NCBI RefSeq assembly: GCF_036347135.1
Contig: NZ_CP108938.1
Location: 3,906,001 to 3,970,000, forward strand
Length of the DNA stretch: 64,000 nt
Reading direction: 5' to 3'
Source of the DNA: Streptomyces sp. NBC_00775
Lineage (GTDB): Bacteria > Actinomycetota > Actinomycetes > Streptomycetales > Streptomycetaceae
This document shows positions 18,794 through 27,045 of this stretch, piece by piece (the first letter of the stretch is position 1; each line of letters opens with the position of its first letter). A program made the translations under genes and the position numbers. The notes below the pieces were generated by a model. It was not told the DNA's origin. It worked only from the letters and a program-made list of their open reading frames with translations, and did no database searches.

Positions 18794-20125
18794 ATGAGCA
18801 CAGAACTCCGGGTCCGGATCGTCCAGGACCCCAGCAACGGCTTCAGGACCCTGCCCGACGAGCTGACGCAGGGTCCCGACATCACCGTATGCCTCGATGT
18901 ACTGGCCGGTGACCGGATCAGGGCGCGGTTGTACGGCCCCGCCGTGCCGTCTCTGTACGGCACCGAGCATCGCGTGGATCTCTCCGTGCGGCCCGCCGAC
19001 GTGCGGGCCGGGGCGGCGCGGCTGTGCCGGTTGTGGAAGGAACTCCTCGTCGACCACCAGCCGTTGACGGCGGACGGCCGCCCCGCGCCGGGCGGTCCGG
19101 AACGCCCGTACGCCGCGCTCGTGGATCTGCGCGACCGGCCGACGGGAGAGTTGTACGACATCGTCGACGAACTCGTCCTCGTCGGCTCCGAGTTGCTGTT
19201 CGGCACGCTCCTCGGCGGCAACGATCCACGCGTCGTGCGGTTCCGGGACTATCTGGCGGAGGCGCTGGCGGCCCGCGAGGGACTGCGGGTCCGCTTCGAC
19301 TCGGAGCTGCACGTGCCGTGGCCGATGGTGTGCCTGCGCCCCGAGGACGTGCCGGTGACGCGTCCGATCTCGGGTCCGGACGCCCTGTTCCCGCTCTTCC
19401 TCGGCCACCGTCATCAGATCGAGCAGACCGGCGGCGCCTACCCCTGGCTCGGCGGCCGTCGCGAGGCGCCCGCCGTCCCCACGGTCAGCCTCAATCACGA
19501 CACCCGCGTCGACCGCAAGGGCCTCACACGGGCCGCGGAGGTGGCCGCGGTGCTGGCCAAGGACACCTCTTTCGTGGAGCGCACCACCCGCGCGGAACTG
19601 GTGCGGGCGCTGGCGGACGGTGGCCTGTGCGAGCAGCTCATGTACTTCTGGTGCCACGGCCACTTCGTGTCCAACGGCTCCCAACCCGCCATCCTGGCCC
19701 TGAAGCTGACCGACCAGACGACCATCGACGCACAGACCGTACGGGAGCGGCGGCGCGGCTTCGGCGAGGACAGCCCCTTCCAGCCCTTCGTCGTCCTCAA
19801 CGCCTGCCACGCCGGAATACCCGAGGGCGGCGGCGACCTCGCCTTCCTCGGCCGCGCGCTGATCCACGCCGGTGCCCGGGGCGTGCTGGGCCCGCAGATC
19901 GAGATGCCGCAGGTCTTCGCGGCCGAGTACGCGCTGGAGTTCCTGAGCCGCTATCTGCGCGGGGCCGAGACCGCGGGCTCGGTCGCCCACACCGTCGCCC
20001 GCCGCTTCGCGGACGAACTGCGCAACCCGCTCGGTTTCGCCTACGCCCTGCACTGCGGCATGGACACCCGGCTGGAACGCGCCGCCCTGCCGACCGCCGA
20101 GACCGGCCAGGAGGTCGCCGTATGA
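18794..20125 (+). CDS. CHAT-domain (caspase-like) protease
   Basis: A 443-residue protein. The C-terminal half has the CHAT fold: the catalytic His is in YFWCHGH (His288, alternatively His290) after a hydrophobic strand, and the nucleophile is Cys338 in VVLNACHAG, followed by GARGVLGPQIEMP and a helical end. These match the His-Cys dyad of clan CD peptidases such as separase and the TPR-CHAT protease of type III-E CRISPR. The first 220 residues have no recognised domain and may bind the NTPases. It lies 7 bp after the NTPase gene and overlaps the hydrolase gene by ATGA. The likely role is an effector protease released when the NTPases sense a trigger; the target is unknown. Confidence 0.9.
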   Translation: MSTELRVRIVQDPSNGFRTLPDELTQGPDITVCLDVLAGDRIRARLYGPAVPSLYGTEHRVDLSVRPADVRAGAARLCRLWKELLVDHQPLTADGRPAPGGPERPYAALVDLRDRPTGELYDIVDELVLVGSELLFGTLLGGNDPRVVRFRDYLAEALAAREGLRVRFDSELHVPWPMVCLRPEDVPVTRPISGPDALFPLFLGHRHQIEQTGGAYPWLGGRREAPAVPTVSLNHDTRVDRKGLTRAAEVAAVLAKDTSFVERTTRAELVRALADGGLCEQLMYFWCHGHFVSNGSQPAILALKLTDQTTIDAQTVRERRRGFGEDSPFQPFVVLNACHAGIPEGGGDLAFLGRALIHAGARGVLGPQIEMPQVFAAEYALEFLSRYLRGAETAGSVAHTVARRFADELRNPLGFAYALHCGMDTRLERAALPTAETGQEVAV

Positions 20126-21120
20126 GCGCCCCCGCTCACGCCGCCGCCGTACACACCGTCGACCTCGACTCCGACGGCTGGCCCCTGGAAACGACCACGC
20201 GCGGCCCCCGTCCCGTCCCGGCCGACCGGCTGCTCGACCACTTCGCGGAGGAGCTGGCGCCGCCGGACTGGGCCACGGATCTGCTGGTCTACGTACACGG
20301 CTGGCAGACCAAGCCGGACTCGGCGCTGTCAGCGGTCCAGCGGCTGCTGGCGCTGGCGACGAGCCAGCACGAACGGCGTCGGGCGCTGTATCCGGAGCTC
20401 ACGCCCTGGCGGCCGTGGACCGTGCTGGTCCGCTGGCCGTCCCGTTCGCTCCCGTCGCTCGGCGGCTACCGGCGCATCCGCGACCGGGCGCACGCCATGA
20501 GCACGGACGGCCACGCGGCCCGGGTCATCGGCCGGCTGCTCGGTTACCTGGACGCGCATCGCGCCGACCCGGCCGCGTCCGGCGTCCTCGCCAACCGCGA
20601 CGGCCAGTATCTGCACCTCGTCGGGCACTCGTTCGGCTGCCGTTTCCTCTGCGAGGCGGTGCAGTGGGCGGCCGACGCACCGGGCGCCACGCTCGGCTGG
20701 AGCACGCCCGAGCCGCCCGGCCGGCCGTTCACCGTCGACTCGATGCTGCTGTTGCAGATGGCGGCGCCGCGCGACGCGTTCACCGCCACCTTCACCGCCC
20801 TCGCCGAGGCACCGCTGCGCGGCCCCGTCGTGGCGACCTACTCCCAGCACGACCGCGCCACCGGCTTCTGGCATCTGCGCGCCGAGAAACGGGCGGGCAT
20901 CGGATACGCGGGGATCGGCACCGCGCCCGCGCCGGTGTCCGCCATCACGATGCGGGGCGTCGAGGAGCCGTATCCGCACGACGTCCTCGACCACCGCTTC
21001 GTCAGCGTCGACGCGAGTGAGGTGTACGTCCGCGGCAGCGGCCCGGCGGGCGCGCACTCCGACCATCTGCGGCCGGAGTCCGCGCACCTGCTGCTGTCGC
21101 TGGCGGACCACTCGCGCTGA
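20122..21120 (+). CDS. Alpha/beta-hydrolase fold protein, coupled to the CHAT protease
   Basis: A 332-residue protein with LLVYVHGW (oxyanion-hole strand, 54-61) and a nucleophile elbow GHSFG with Ser170. TYSQHDRATGFW is placed where the catalytic acid should lie, and a C-terminal HSDHLRPESAH supplies a candidate His. The fold resembles bacterial serine esterase/lipase-like proteins of the DUF900 type. There is no signal peptide, so it acts in the cytoplasm. The ATGA overlap with the CHAT gene implies fixed stoichiometry; it could be a second effector (lipase or esterase) or a CHAT substrate activated by cleavage. Its substrate is not predictable. Confidence 0.85.
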   Translation: MSAPAHAAAVHTVDLDSDGWPLETTTRGPRPVPADRLLDHFAEELAPPDWATDLLVYVHGWQTKPDSALSAVQRLLALATSQHERRRALYPELTPWRPWTVLVRWPSRSLPSLGGYRRIRDRAHAMSTDGHAARVIGRLLGYLDAHRADPAASGVLANRDGQYLHLVGHSFGCRFLCEAVQWAADAPGATLGWSTPEPPGRPFTVDSMLLLQMAAPRDAFTATFTALAEAPLRGPVVATYSQHDRATGFWHLRAEKRAGIGYAGIGTAPAPVSAITMRGVEEPYPHDVLDHRFVSVDASEVYVRGSGPAGAHSDHLRPESAHLLLSLADHSR

Positions 21121-21185
21121 AGCACGCCGGCAGGCGTGCGCAAGAACGAACGCTCGCAGGGACGAGCCGTTCGTCGCCCGGTGGC

Positions 21186-21461
21186 TCAGCCCTTCGCGGG
21201 TGAGGCCTTCCCGCCGGAGGCGGAGGCCGAGGCGGGACCGGAACCCGCGCCGGCGCCCTTGCCGGAGGCCGCCGCGTCGTTCTCGGGGTCCTCCTCGAAG
21301 GTGACCTTGCCCATGTGCTTGCTCATGGACTTCATCAGGCCCCATACCGCCAGGGCCATCACCGCGAAGACGATGAAGCCGAGGACGCCGGGGGTGACCT
21401 TGTTCTGGTCGACCTCCTTGGCGAGGGGGACGAGGTGCGTCAGTGCCAGGCTTGCGCTCAT
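21186..21461 (-). CDS. Small single-pass membrane protein downstream of mca
   Basis: A 91-residue protein with one hydrophobic helix (VLGFIVFAVMALAVWGL, about 27-43), then a basic KSMSKHMGK segment and an acidic, Gly/Ala/Ser-rich, disordered tail. The start is the ATG immediately after the mca stop (TGACATG); an ATG three codons earlier overlaps the mca stop. Coupling to mca indicates a shared operon. No function is known; orthologues next to mca appear common in Streptomyces. Confidence 0.82.
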   Translation of the reverse strand: MSASLALTHLVPLAKEVDQNKVTPGVLGFIVFAVMALAVWGLMKSMSKHMGKVTFEEDPENDAAASGKGAGAGSGPASASASGGKASPAKG

Positions 21462-21462
21462 G

Positions 21463-22344
21463 TCAGGCATTGTCGCGGATGCCCGCAAAGAGGTCGTCCT
21501 CGGGGAGGGAGGTATCGACGAGGGACTTCACGAGCTCGTACTCCTCGGTCGGCCAGACCTCCTTCTGGACCTCCATGGGGACCTTGAACCAGCCGCCCTC
21601 GGGGTCGATCTGCGTGGCGTGCGCGATCAGCGCCTTGTCGCGGATCTCGTAGAACTCGGCGCACGGGATGTGTGTGGTCAGCGTGCGCTCGGTGCGCTCG
21701 AACTCCGACCAGCGCTTCAGCCACTCCCCGTACGGCGACTCCAGGCCGCGGTCCAGCATGGCGTTGTGCAGCGCCTCGGTGCGCGGGCGGTTGAAGCCCT
21801 GGTTGTAGTAGAGCTTCTGCGGCTGGTACGCCGGGCCGAACTCCGACTCCGGGTACTTCTCGCGGTCCGTCGCGCCCTCGAACGCCACCATCGAGATCTT
21901 GTGGGTCATGATGTGGTCGGGGTGGGGATAACCACCGTTCTCGTCGTACGTGGTGATCACGTGCGGGCGGAACGAGCGGATCTGCCTGACCAGCTCACCG
22001 GCCGCCTTGTCCACGTCCTCAAGGGCGAAGCAGCCCTCGGGGAGCGGCGGCAGCGGGTCGCCCTCGGGCAGGCCGGAGTCCACGAAGCCGAGCCACTCCT
22101 GCTTGACACCGAGGATCTCGCGGGCCTCGTCCATCTCCTTCTTGCGTACCTCGTGGATGTGCTCCTCGATGTACTTGTCGCCCTGAAGCTTCGGATTGAG
22201 GATGGAGCCGCGCTCCCCACCCGTGCAGGTCACGACCAGCACGTCCACCCCCTCGGACACGTACTTCGCCATGGTGGCCGCGCCCTTGCTCGACTCGTCG
22301 TCGGGGTGGGCGTGCACGGCCATCAGTCGCAGCTGGTCAGTCAA
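21463..22344 (-). CDS. mca: Mycothiol S-conjugate amidase
   Basis: A 293-residue zinc hydrolase of the LmbE/PIG-L family. The metal motif HPDDE near residue 13 and YPHPDH in the middle supply zinc ligands. VTCTGGERG, LGFVDSGLPEGD and the C-terminal EEYELVKS region are characteristic of Mca rather than MshB. Mca cleaves mycothiol-toxin conjugates to mercapturic acids for export and releases GlcN-Ins for mycothiol recycling. The initiation codon is TTG with GAGGATT 6 bp upstream; no ATG fits before the conserved N-terminus. It is followed directly by a small membrane-protein gene. Confidence 0.95.
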   Translation of the reverse strand: MTDQLRLMAVHAHPDDESSKGAATMAKYVSEGVDVLVVTCTGGERGSILNPKLQGDKYIEEHIHEVRKKEMDEAREILGVKQEWLGFVDSGLPEGDPLPPLPEGCFALEDVDKAAGELVRQIRSFRPHVITTYDENGGYPHPDHIMTHKISMVAFEGATDREKYPESEFGPAYQPQKLYYNQGFNRPRTEALHNAMLDRGLESPYGEWLKRWSEFERTERTLTTHIPCAEFYEIRDKALIAHATQIDPEGGWFKVPMEVQKEVWPTEEYELVKSLVDTSLPEDDLFAGIRDNA

Positions 22345-22359
22345 GACTCAATCCTCAGT

Positions 22360-22383
22360 AAGTCGGCCAGTCGGCAAGTCGGC
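22360..22383. repeat. Triple 8-bp tandem repeat upstream of mca
   Basis: On the minus strand GCCGACTT, GCCGACTG and GCCGACTT are directly tandem, 16 bp upstream of the mca TTG. Helical spacing is 8 bp, unlike usual 11-bp regulator repeats. Function unknown; it may affect mca transcription. On the plus strand TATAGT at 22416-22421 could be the -10 of the DUF4307 gene. Confidence 0.7.
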
Positions 22384-22484
22384 GCCCGGCGTTAATCGGC
22401 TTGATGGGCGGCTTCTATAGTGACGGAATCGGGGGGCGAATAATTCCGGGGTCCTGCCTCGTGGGCCCCGCGGAGAGGACGATC

Positions 22485-22880
22485 ATGAGTACGGTGCAAC
22501 TGCCCGAGGGCCGGTACGGCCGCTCCGCGGACGAACGCGCCGACCGCAAGCTCAAGGTCGTCGGCAGTGTGCTGGGAGTGGCCCTGCTCGTGCTGGTGGG
22601 CTGGTTCGCCTACTACTACGTCGGCGGCAACAAGATCAGCGCCCAGGTCATCACCTTCAAGGCCGTCTCCGACAGCGCGGTCGAGGCGCACCTGGAGGTG
22701 CGCAAGGACACAGATGCGAGCGGCTACTGCACGGTCCGCTCCCAGAGTGCCGACGGCACCGAGGTGGGCCGCGCGGACTTCCGCTTCGACCAGCATTCCT
22801 CTCGCATCGACAAGGTGGTTACCCTGCGTACGACGGCCCGGGGCTCCACGGCGGAGCTGCTCGGCTGCCACGCGGACTGA
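22485..22880 (+). CDS. DUF4307 single-pass membrane protein
   Basis: A 131-residue protein: a charged N-terminus (RYGRSADERADRKLK), one membrane helix (about 25-46, VGSVLGVALLVLVGWFAYYYV) and an extracytoplasmic beta-rich domain with two cysteines (GYCTV and LLGCHAD) that could pair. This matches the actinobacterial DUF4307 family, for which no function is known. GGAGAGGAC precedes the ATG. It lies between divergent mca and co-directional greA, as is usual in streptomycetes. Confidence 0.9.
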   Translation: MSTVQLPEGRYGRSADERADRKLKVVGSVLGVALLVLVGWFAYYYVGGNKISAQVITFKAVSDSAVEAHLEVRKDTDASGYCTVRSQSADGTEVGRADFRFDQHSSRIDKVVTLRTTARGSTAELLGCHAD

Positions 22881-23090
22881 GCGGAACCGGACAAACACGG
22901 AACGGGAACGGACACGGGCTGACATCACCCTCAGCACCTAGCCCCTGACCTGCATTGACGTAATTCTGATGTCTTATGTCCTCCCCTCCGAGCCACCGAA
23001 TTGTTAGGCTCGTGGTTTCGCCCACCTGTGAAGGAACATTCTTCTGGGTAGGGCGATGCTTTGTATTCCCAGTACCTACGAGGAGCACCT

Positions 23091-23588
23091 GTGACCCAGA
23101 CCAGTGAGAGCGTCACCTGGCTGACCCAGGAGGCGTACAACCAGCTCAGGGCCGAGCTGGAGTACCTGTCTGGTCCTGCGCGCACGGAGATCGCCGGCAA
23201 GATCGCGGCCGCGCGCGAAGAGGGCGACCTGCGCGAGAACGGCGGGTACCACGCGGCCAAGGAAGAGCAGGGCAAGCAGGAGCTCCGTGTGCGCCAGCTG
23301 ACCCAGCTCCTGGAGAACGCCAAGGTCGGCGAGGCTCCCGCGGCGGACGGCATGGTCGCGCCGGGCATGGTCGTCACCATCGCCTTCGACGGCGACGAGG
23401 ACGACACCCTGGACTTCCTGCTGGCCTCGCGCGAGTACGCCAGCTCCGACATCGAGACGTACTCCCCGCAGTCCCCGCTGGGCTCCGGTGTGAACGGCAA
23501 GAAGGTCGGCGAGGACGCCCAGTACGAACTGCCGAACGGCAAGTTCGCCTCGGTGAAGATCCTCAAGGCCGAGCCGTACCAGGGCTGA
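23091..23588 (+). CDS. greA: Transcription elongation factor GreA
   Basis: A 165-residue protein with the N-terminal coiled coil (LRAELEYL...AREEGDLRENGGYHAAKEEQ) whose acidic DxxE tip inserts into the RNA polymerase secondary channel to stimulate cleavage of backtracked RNA. The C-terminal FKBP-like domain includes SPLGSGVNGKKVGED. The GTG start follows GAGGAG at 6 bp; the earlier in-frame ATG is rejected. A strong hairpin lies 22 bp after the stop. GreA here has GG in place of the usual AE of ENAEYH, as in other Streptomyces copies. Confidence 0.96.
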   Translation: MTQTSESVTWLTQEAYNQLRAELEYLSGPARTEIAGKIAAAREEGDLRENGGYHAAKEEQGKQELRVRQLTQLLENAKVGEAPAADGMVAPGMVVTIAFDGDEDDTLDFLLASREYASSDIETYSPQSPLGSGVNGKKVGEDAQYELPNGKFASVKILKAEPYQG

Positions 23589-23610
23589 GCCCAGGACCAG
23601 CGACTACGAA

Positions 23611-23640
23611 GATGCCCCCGGCCGCACGGCCGGGGGCATC
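23611..23640. terminator. Bidirectional terminator between greA and the ABC permease gene
   Basis: GATGCCCCCGGCCG and its exact complement flank a CA centre, giving a perfect 14-bp GC-rich stem between convergent genes, followed on the plus strand by TTCAT. Confidence 0.85.
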
Positions 23641-23675
23641 TTCATGCCCAGGTCACGATCGGCCGGTCATCGTCC

Positions 23676-24533
23676 TCACGCCGTCGCCGAACGGTACTTG
23701 CGCACCGCCAGCGTCCTGAATATCAGCGTGATCAGAACCGAGTAGATCACCGAGGCCCAGATCGAGTGCTGCATGGGCCAGGCGTCCGGCTTCGACTGCC
23801 CTGGGTTGCCGAAGAGCACCCGGCAGGCCTGCACAGTGGCGCTGAACGGGTTCCAGTCCGCGATGTGCCGCAGCCAGGGCGTCATATTGCTGGAGTCCAC
23901 GAACGCGTTCGAGATGAACGTGACCGGGAAGAGCCAGATCAGTCCGCCCGACGTGGCCGCCTCCGGTGTGCGGACCGAGAGGCCGATCAGCGCGCCGATC
24001 CAGGTGAACGCGTACCCCGCCAGGAGCAGCAGCCCGAAGGCACCCAGCACCTTGCCCGCGTTGGTGTCGCTGTCCGAGCCGACCCGCCAGCCGACCAGCA
24101 GGGCGACGATCGCGAGGACCAGCAGGGTCAGCGCGGTCTGTACGAGGTCGGCGAGCGTGCGCCCGGTCAGTACTGCGCCGCGCGCCATGGGCAGCGAGCG
24201 GAAGCGGTCGATGAGGCCCTTGTGCATGTCGTCGGCGATGCCCGCGCCGGCGCCCGCGGTGGCGAAGGTGACGGTCTGCGCGAAGATGCCGGCCATCAGG
24301 AAGTTGCGGTAGTCGGTGGGGCTGGTGCTGCCGCCGATCATCATGGAGCCGCCGAACACATAGCTGAACAGCACCACGAACATGATCGGCTGGATCAGTC
24401 CGAAGATCACCATCTCCGGGATCCGGGACATCCTGATCAGATTGCGCTTGGCGACGACCAGCGAGTCGCGGATGGACTGGCTGAACGGGTTCGAGGGCGC
24501 CGCGATCTGCACGGCGTCGGTCACGGCACTCAC
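23676..24533 (-). CDS. ABC-2 type permease (DrrB-like)
   Basis: A 285-residue protein with six hydrophobic segments. The ABC-2 signature region is present (LRHIADWNPFSATVQACR near the C-terminus, and DRFRSLPMARGAVLTGRTLADL mid-protein), as in daunorubicin-resistance DrrB permeases. The GTG start overlaps the ATPase stop (GTGA), so the two are translationally coupled and form the exporter. The substrate may be a drug or lipid; nothing in the sequence identifies it. Confidence 0.93.
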   Translation of the reverse strand: MSAVTDAVQIAAPSNPFSQSIRDSLVVAKRNLIRMSRIPEMVIFGLIQPIMFVVLFSYVFGGSMMIGGSTSPTDYRNFLMAGIFAQTVTFATAGAGAGIADDMHKGLIDRFRSLPMARGAVLTGRTLADLVQTALTLLVLAIVALLVGWRVGSDSDTNAGKVLGAFGLLLLAGYAFTWIGALIGLSVRTPEAATSGGLIWLFPVTFISNAFVDSSNMTPWLRHIADWNPFSATVQACRVLFGNPGQSKPDAWPMQHSIWASVIYSVLITLIFRTLAVRKYRSATA

Positions 24534-25540
24534 TTGCCGGCCTCCTTCTGGCGCTTGGGACCCTTGCTGCCGCCCGCCACTCCGTTGCCCTCTTCCCGCT
24601 CCTCGGCCATATGGCCCGTGAGCGAGAGGAAGACGTCGTCCAGGGTCGGGCGGCGCAGGCCGATGTCGTCGATCTCGATGCCGCGGGTGTCCAGTTCGCG
24701 GATGACCTCCGCGAGGAGCTTCGCGCCGCCGGTGACGGGCACGGTGAGCTTGCGGGTGTGCTCCTCGACCGTGGTCTCGCCCTTGCCGAAGCCGCGCAGC
24801 ACCTCTGACGCGGCCTCTATGTGCTCGCGCTCGTGCACGACGACCTCGACACGCTCGCCGCCGGTCTGCGCCTTCAGCTGGTCGGCGGTGCCGCGGGCGA
24901 TGACGCGGCCGTGGTCGACCACGCATATGTCGTGCGCGAGGTGGTCGGCCTCTTCCAGGTACTGGGTGGTCAGCAGCAGCGTCGTACCACCGGAGACCAG
25001 CTGCTTGATGACGTCCCACAACTGCTGGCGGTTGCGCGGGTCGAGACCGGTCGTCGGCTCGTCCATGAACATCACCGGGGGCGAGACGACCAGGGCGGCC
25101 GCCAGGTCGAGCCGGCGGCGCATACCTCCCGAGTACGTCTTCGCGGTGCGGTCGGCGGCGTCGGCGAGGTTGAACTGCTCCAGGAGTTCGTCCGCCCGCA
25201 CCTTCGCGGCCTTCGCCTTCATCTGGTAGAGCTGGCCGACCATTTGCAGGTTCTCGCGGCCGGTCAGGTACTCGTCGACCGCGGCGAACTGTCCGGAGAG
25301 GCCGACCCTGCGGCGGACCGCGTCGGGGTGTTTGAGTACGTCGACGCCCGCGACGACCGCCGTGCCGCTGTCGGGGCGCAGCAGGGTCGTCAGACAGCGG
25401 ACCGCGGTCGTCTTTCCCGCGCCGTTCGGCCCGAGCAGGCCCAGAACGGTGCCTTCCGGGACATCGAGATCGACGCCGTCCAGAGCCCTTACGTCACCGA
25501 AGGTCTTCACCAGGCCTTCGGCATAGATGGCGCCTGGCAT
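24530..25540 (-). CDS. DrrA-type ABC transporter ATP-binding protein
   Basis: A 336-residue protein. Walker A GPNGAGKTT (about 38-46), the signature YSGGMRRRLDLA, Walker B MFMDEPTTGLDP and the switch His region LLTTQYLEEAD are all intact. The C-terminal extension with VTGGAKLLAEVIRELDTRGIEIDDIGLRRPTLDDVF is the DrrA CREEM-like regulatory domain. The last 30 residues are Lys/Gly-rich. It drives export with the coupled permease. A perfect palindrome 58 bp upstream of the start suggests control by a one-component repressor not encoded next to it. Confidence 0.95.
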   Translation of the reverse strand: MPGAIYAEGLVKTFGDVRALDGVDLDVPEGTVLGLLGPNGAGKTTAVRCLTTLLRPDSGTAVVAGVDVLKHPDAVRRRVGLSGQFAAVDEYLTGRENLQMVGQLYQMKAKAAKVRADELLEQFNLADAADRTAKTYSGGMRRRLDLAAALVVSPPVMFMDEPTTGLDPRNRQQLWDVIKQLVSGGTTLLLTTQYLEEADHLAHDICVVDHGRVIARGTADQLKAQTGGERVEVVVHEREHIEAASEVLRGFGKGETTVEEHTRKLTVPVTGGAKLLAEVIRELDTRGIEIDDIGLRRPTLDDVFLSLTGHMAEEREEGNGVAGGSKGPKRQKEAGK

Positions 25541-25597
25541 GTGAGTTCTCCACGTCGTTGGGGATTTTCACGAAATGAGCAGCAAGGGACACACCGT

Positions 25598-25615
25598 AAC
25601 GCGATGTATCGCGTT
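25598..25615. promoter_or_regulatory. Perfect palindromic operator candidate upstream of the ABC exporter
   Basis: AACGCGAT and ATCGCGTT are perfect inverted halves around GT, 58 bp upstream of the drrA-like ATG. Size and symmetry fit a TetR- or PadR-type dimer site; the AT-rich ends stand out. The corresponding regulator is not adjacent. Confidence 0.6.
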
Positions 25616-25669
25616 GCTCAACAGATTTTTCCACCCGGGACTGACAGTGGCCCTGCCGTGGCCCTGACC

Positions 25670-26899
25670 TCAGTCGATGACCGTGTAACCCGCCTCGCGC
25701 AGCGCCAGGTTCACCTCGGCGCAGTGCTCGGGCCCCTTCGTCTCCAGGTGCAGCTCGACCTCCACCTCCGTGAGTCCGAGCCGTGGATCGGTCCGTACGT
25801 GGCTCACATCGAGGACGTTAGCGTCCGCCACTGACAACACCCCGAGAAGTGTGGCCAGGGCTCCGGGACGGTCGGTCAGCCGCAGCGTCACCGCCAGATA
25901 GCGGCCGCCCGCCGCCATGCCGTGCCGCAGGATGCGCTGCATCAGCAGCGGGTCCACGTTCCCGCCCGACAGCAGGGCCACCACCGGGCCCTCGAAGGCC
26001 CCGGGCTCGCGCAGCAACGCCGCGACGGGGCTCGCGCCGGCCGGTTCGACGACCAGCTTGGCGCGCTCCAGACAGAGCAGCAGCGCGCTGGACAGATTGT
26101 CCTCGGAGACCGTGCGCACCTCGTCCACCAGCTCCTCGACAAGGCGGAACGGCACATCGCCGGGCCGTCCGACCTTGATGCCGTCGGCCATCGTCGCCGG
26201 GTTCTCGATCGACACCGGGCGCCCGGCCGCCAGGGAGGGCGGGTACGCCGCCGCGCCCTCCGCCTGCACACCGACGATCCGTACGTCCGGACGCAGCGAC
26301 TTCACCGCGAGCGCGACACCCGCGGCCAGCCCGCCGCCGCCGATCCCGACGACGATCGTGCGCACCTCGGGGCACTGCTCCAGGATCTCCAGGCCGACCG
26401 TGCCCTGGCCCGCGATGATGTCGGGGTGGTCGAAGGGGTGGATGAACACCGCGCCCGTCTCGGCCGCGTACTCCTGCGCGGCGGCCAGCGTCTCGTCGAC
26501 CACCTGTCCGTGCAGCCTCACCTCGGCGCCGTAGTCGTGTGTGGCCGCGACCTTCGGCAGCGGGGCGCCGGTGGGCATGAACACCGTGGAACGCACGCCG
26601 AGCAGCGCGGAGGCCAGGGCGACGCCCTGCGCGTGGTTTCCGGCGCTCGCGGCGACGACACCCGCGGCGCGCTCCTCGGGAAGCAGCCCCGCGATCCGCA
26701 CATACGCGCCGCGCAGCTTGAACGAACCCGTGCGCTGGAGGTTCTCGCACTTGAAGTGGACCGGTGCGCCCACCAGCTGGGTCAGATACCTGCTGCCCTC
26801 CATCGCGGTCACCCGCGCCACACCCGTGAGCATCTTCTGCGCGCCACGTACGTCGTCGAGAGTCACGCTGGGAAAGGAGTCAGCCGTGCTGTAGCTCAT
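25670..26899 (-). CDS. ilvA: Threonine ammonia-lyase (threonine dehydratase) with C-terminal ACT domain
   Basis: A 409-residue fold-type II PLP enzyme. Lys61 in RTGSFKLRGA binds PLP, SAGNHAQGVA contacts the substrate carboxylate and GIGGGGLAAG binds the phosphate. A single ACT domain (about 330-409) follows. The enzyme converts threonine to 2-oxobutyrate and ammonia, feeding isoleucine synthesis or catabolism. With one ACT domain it resembles the shorter, catabolic-like form rather than E. coli IlvA with two ACT-like domains. The start is the ATG of MSYSTADSF; a GTG two codons earlier is possible. It is divergent from a MarR gene. Confidence 0.92.
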   Translation of the reverse strand: MSYSTADSFPSVTLDDVRGAQKMLTGVARVTAMEGSRYLTQLVGAPVHFKCENLQRTGSFKLRGAYVRIAGLLPEERAAGVVAASAGNHAQGVALASALLGVRSTVFMPTGAPLPKVAATHDYGAEVRLHGQVVDETLAAAQEYAAETGAVFIHPFDHPDIIAGQGTVGLEILEQCPEVRTIVVGIGGGGLAAGVALAVKSLRPDVRIVGVQAEGAAAYPPSLAAGRPVSIENPATMADGIKVGRPGDVPFRLVEELVDEVRTVSEDNLSSALLLCLERAKLVVEPAGASPVAALLREPGAFEGPVVALLSGGNVDPLLMQRILRHGMAAGGRYLAVTLRLTDRPGALATLLGVLSVADANVLDVSHVRTDPRLGLTEVEVELHLETKGPEHCAEVNLALREAGYTVID

Positions 26900-27045
26900 G
26901 ACCACCAGTCTCGCAGTTCACGCGGGTCCCCTCCTGGTGTGACCACGCTCCGAGACCGGTTTGCGCAGCGCCGGTACGACCCGCCTCCCAGCCGCGTACC
27001 CTGTCCCCCAACCCAGCTCCCCACGCATGAATTGAGCCCCCGGCC

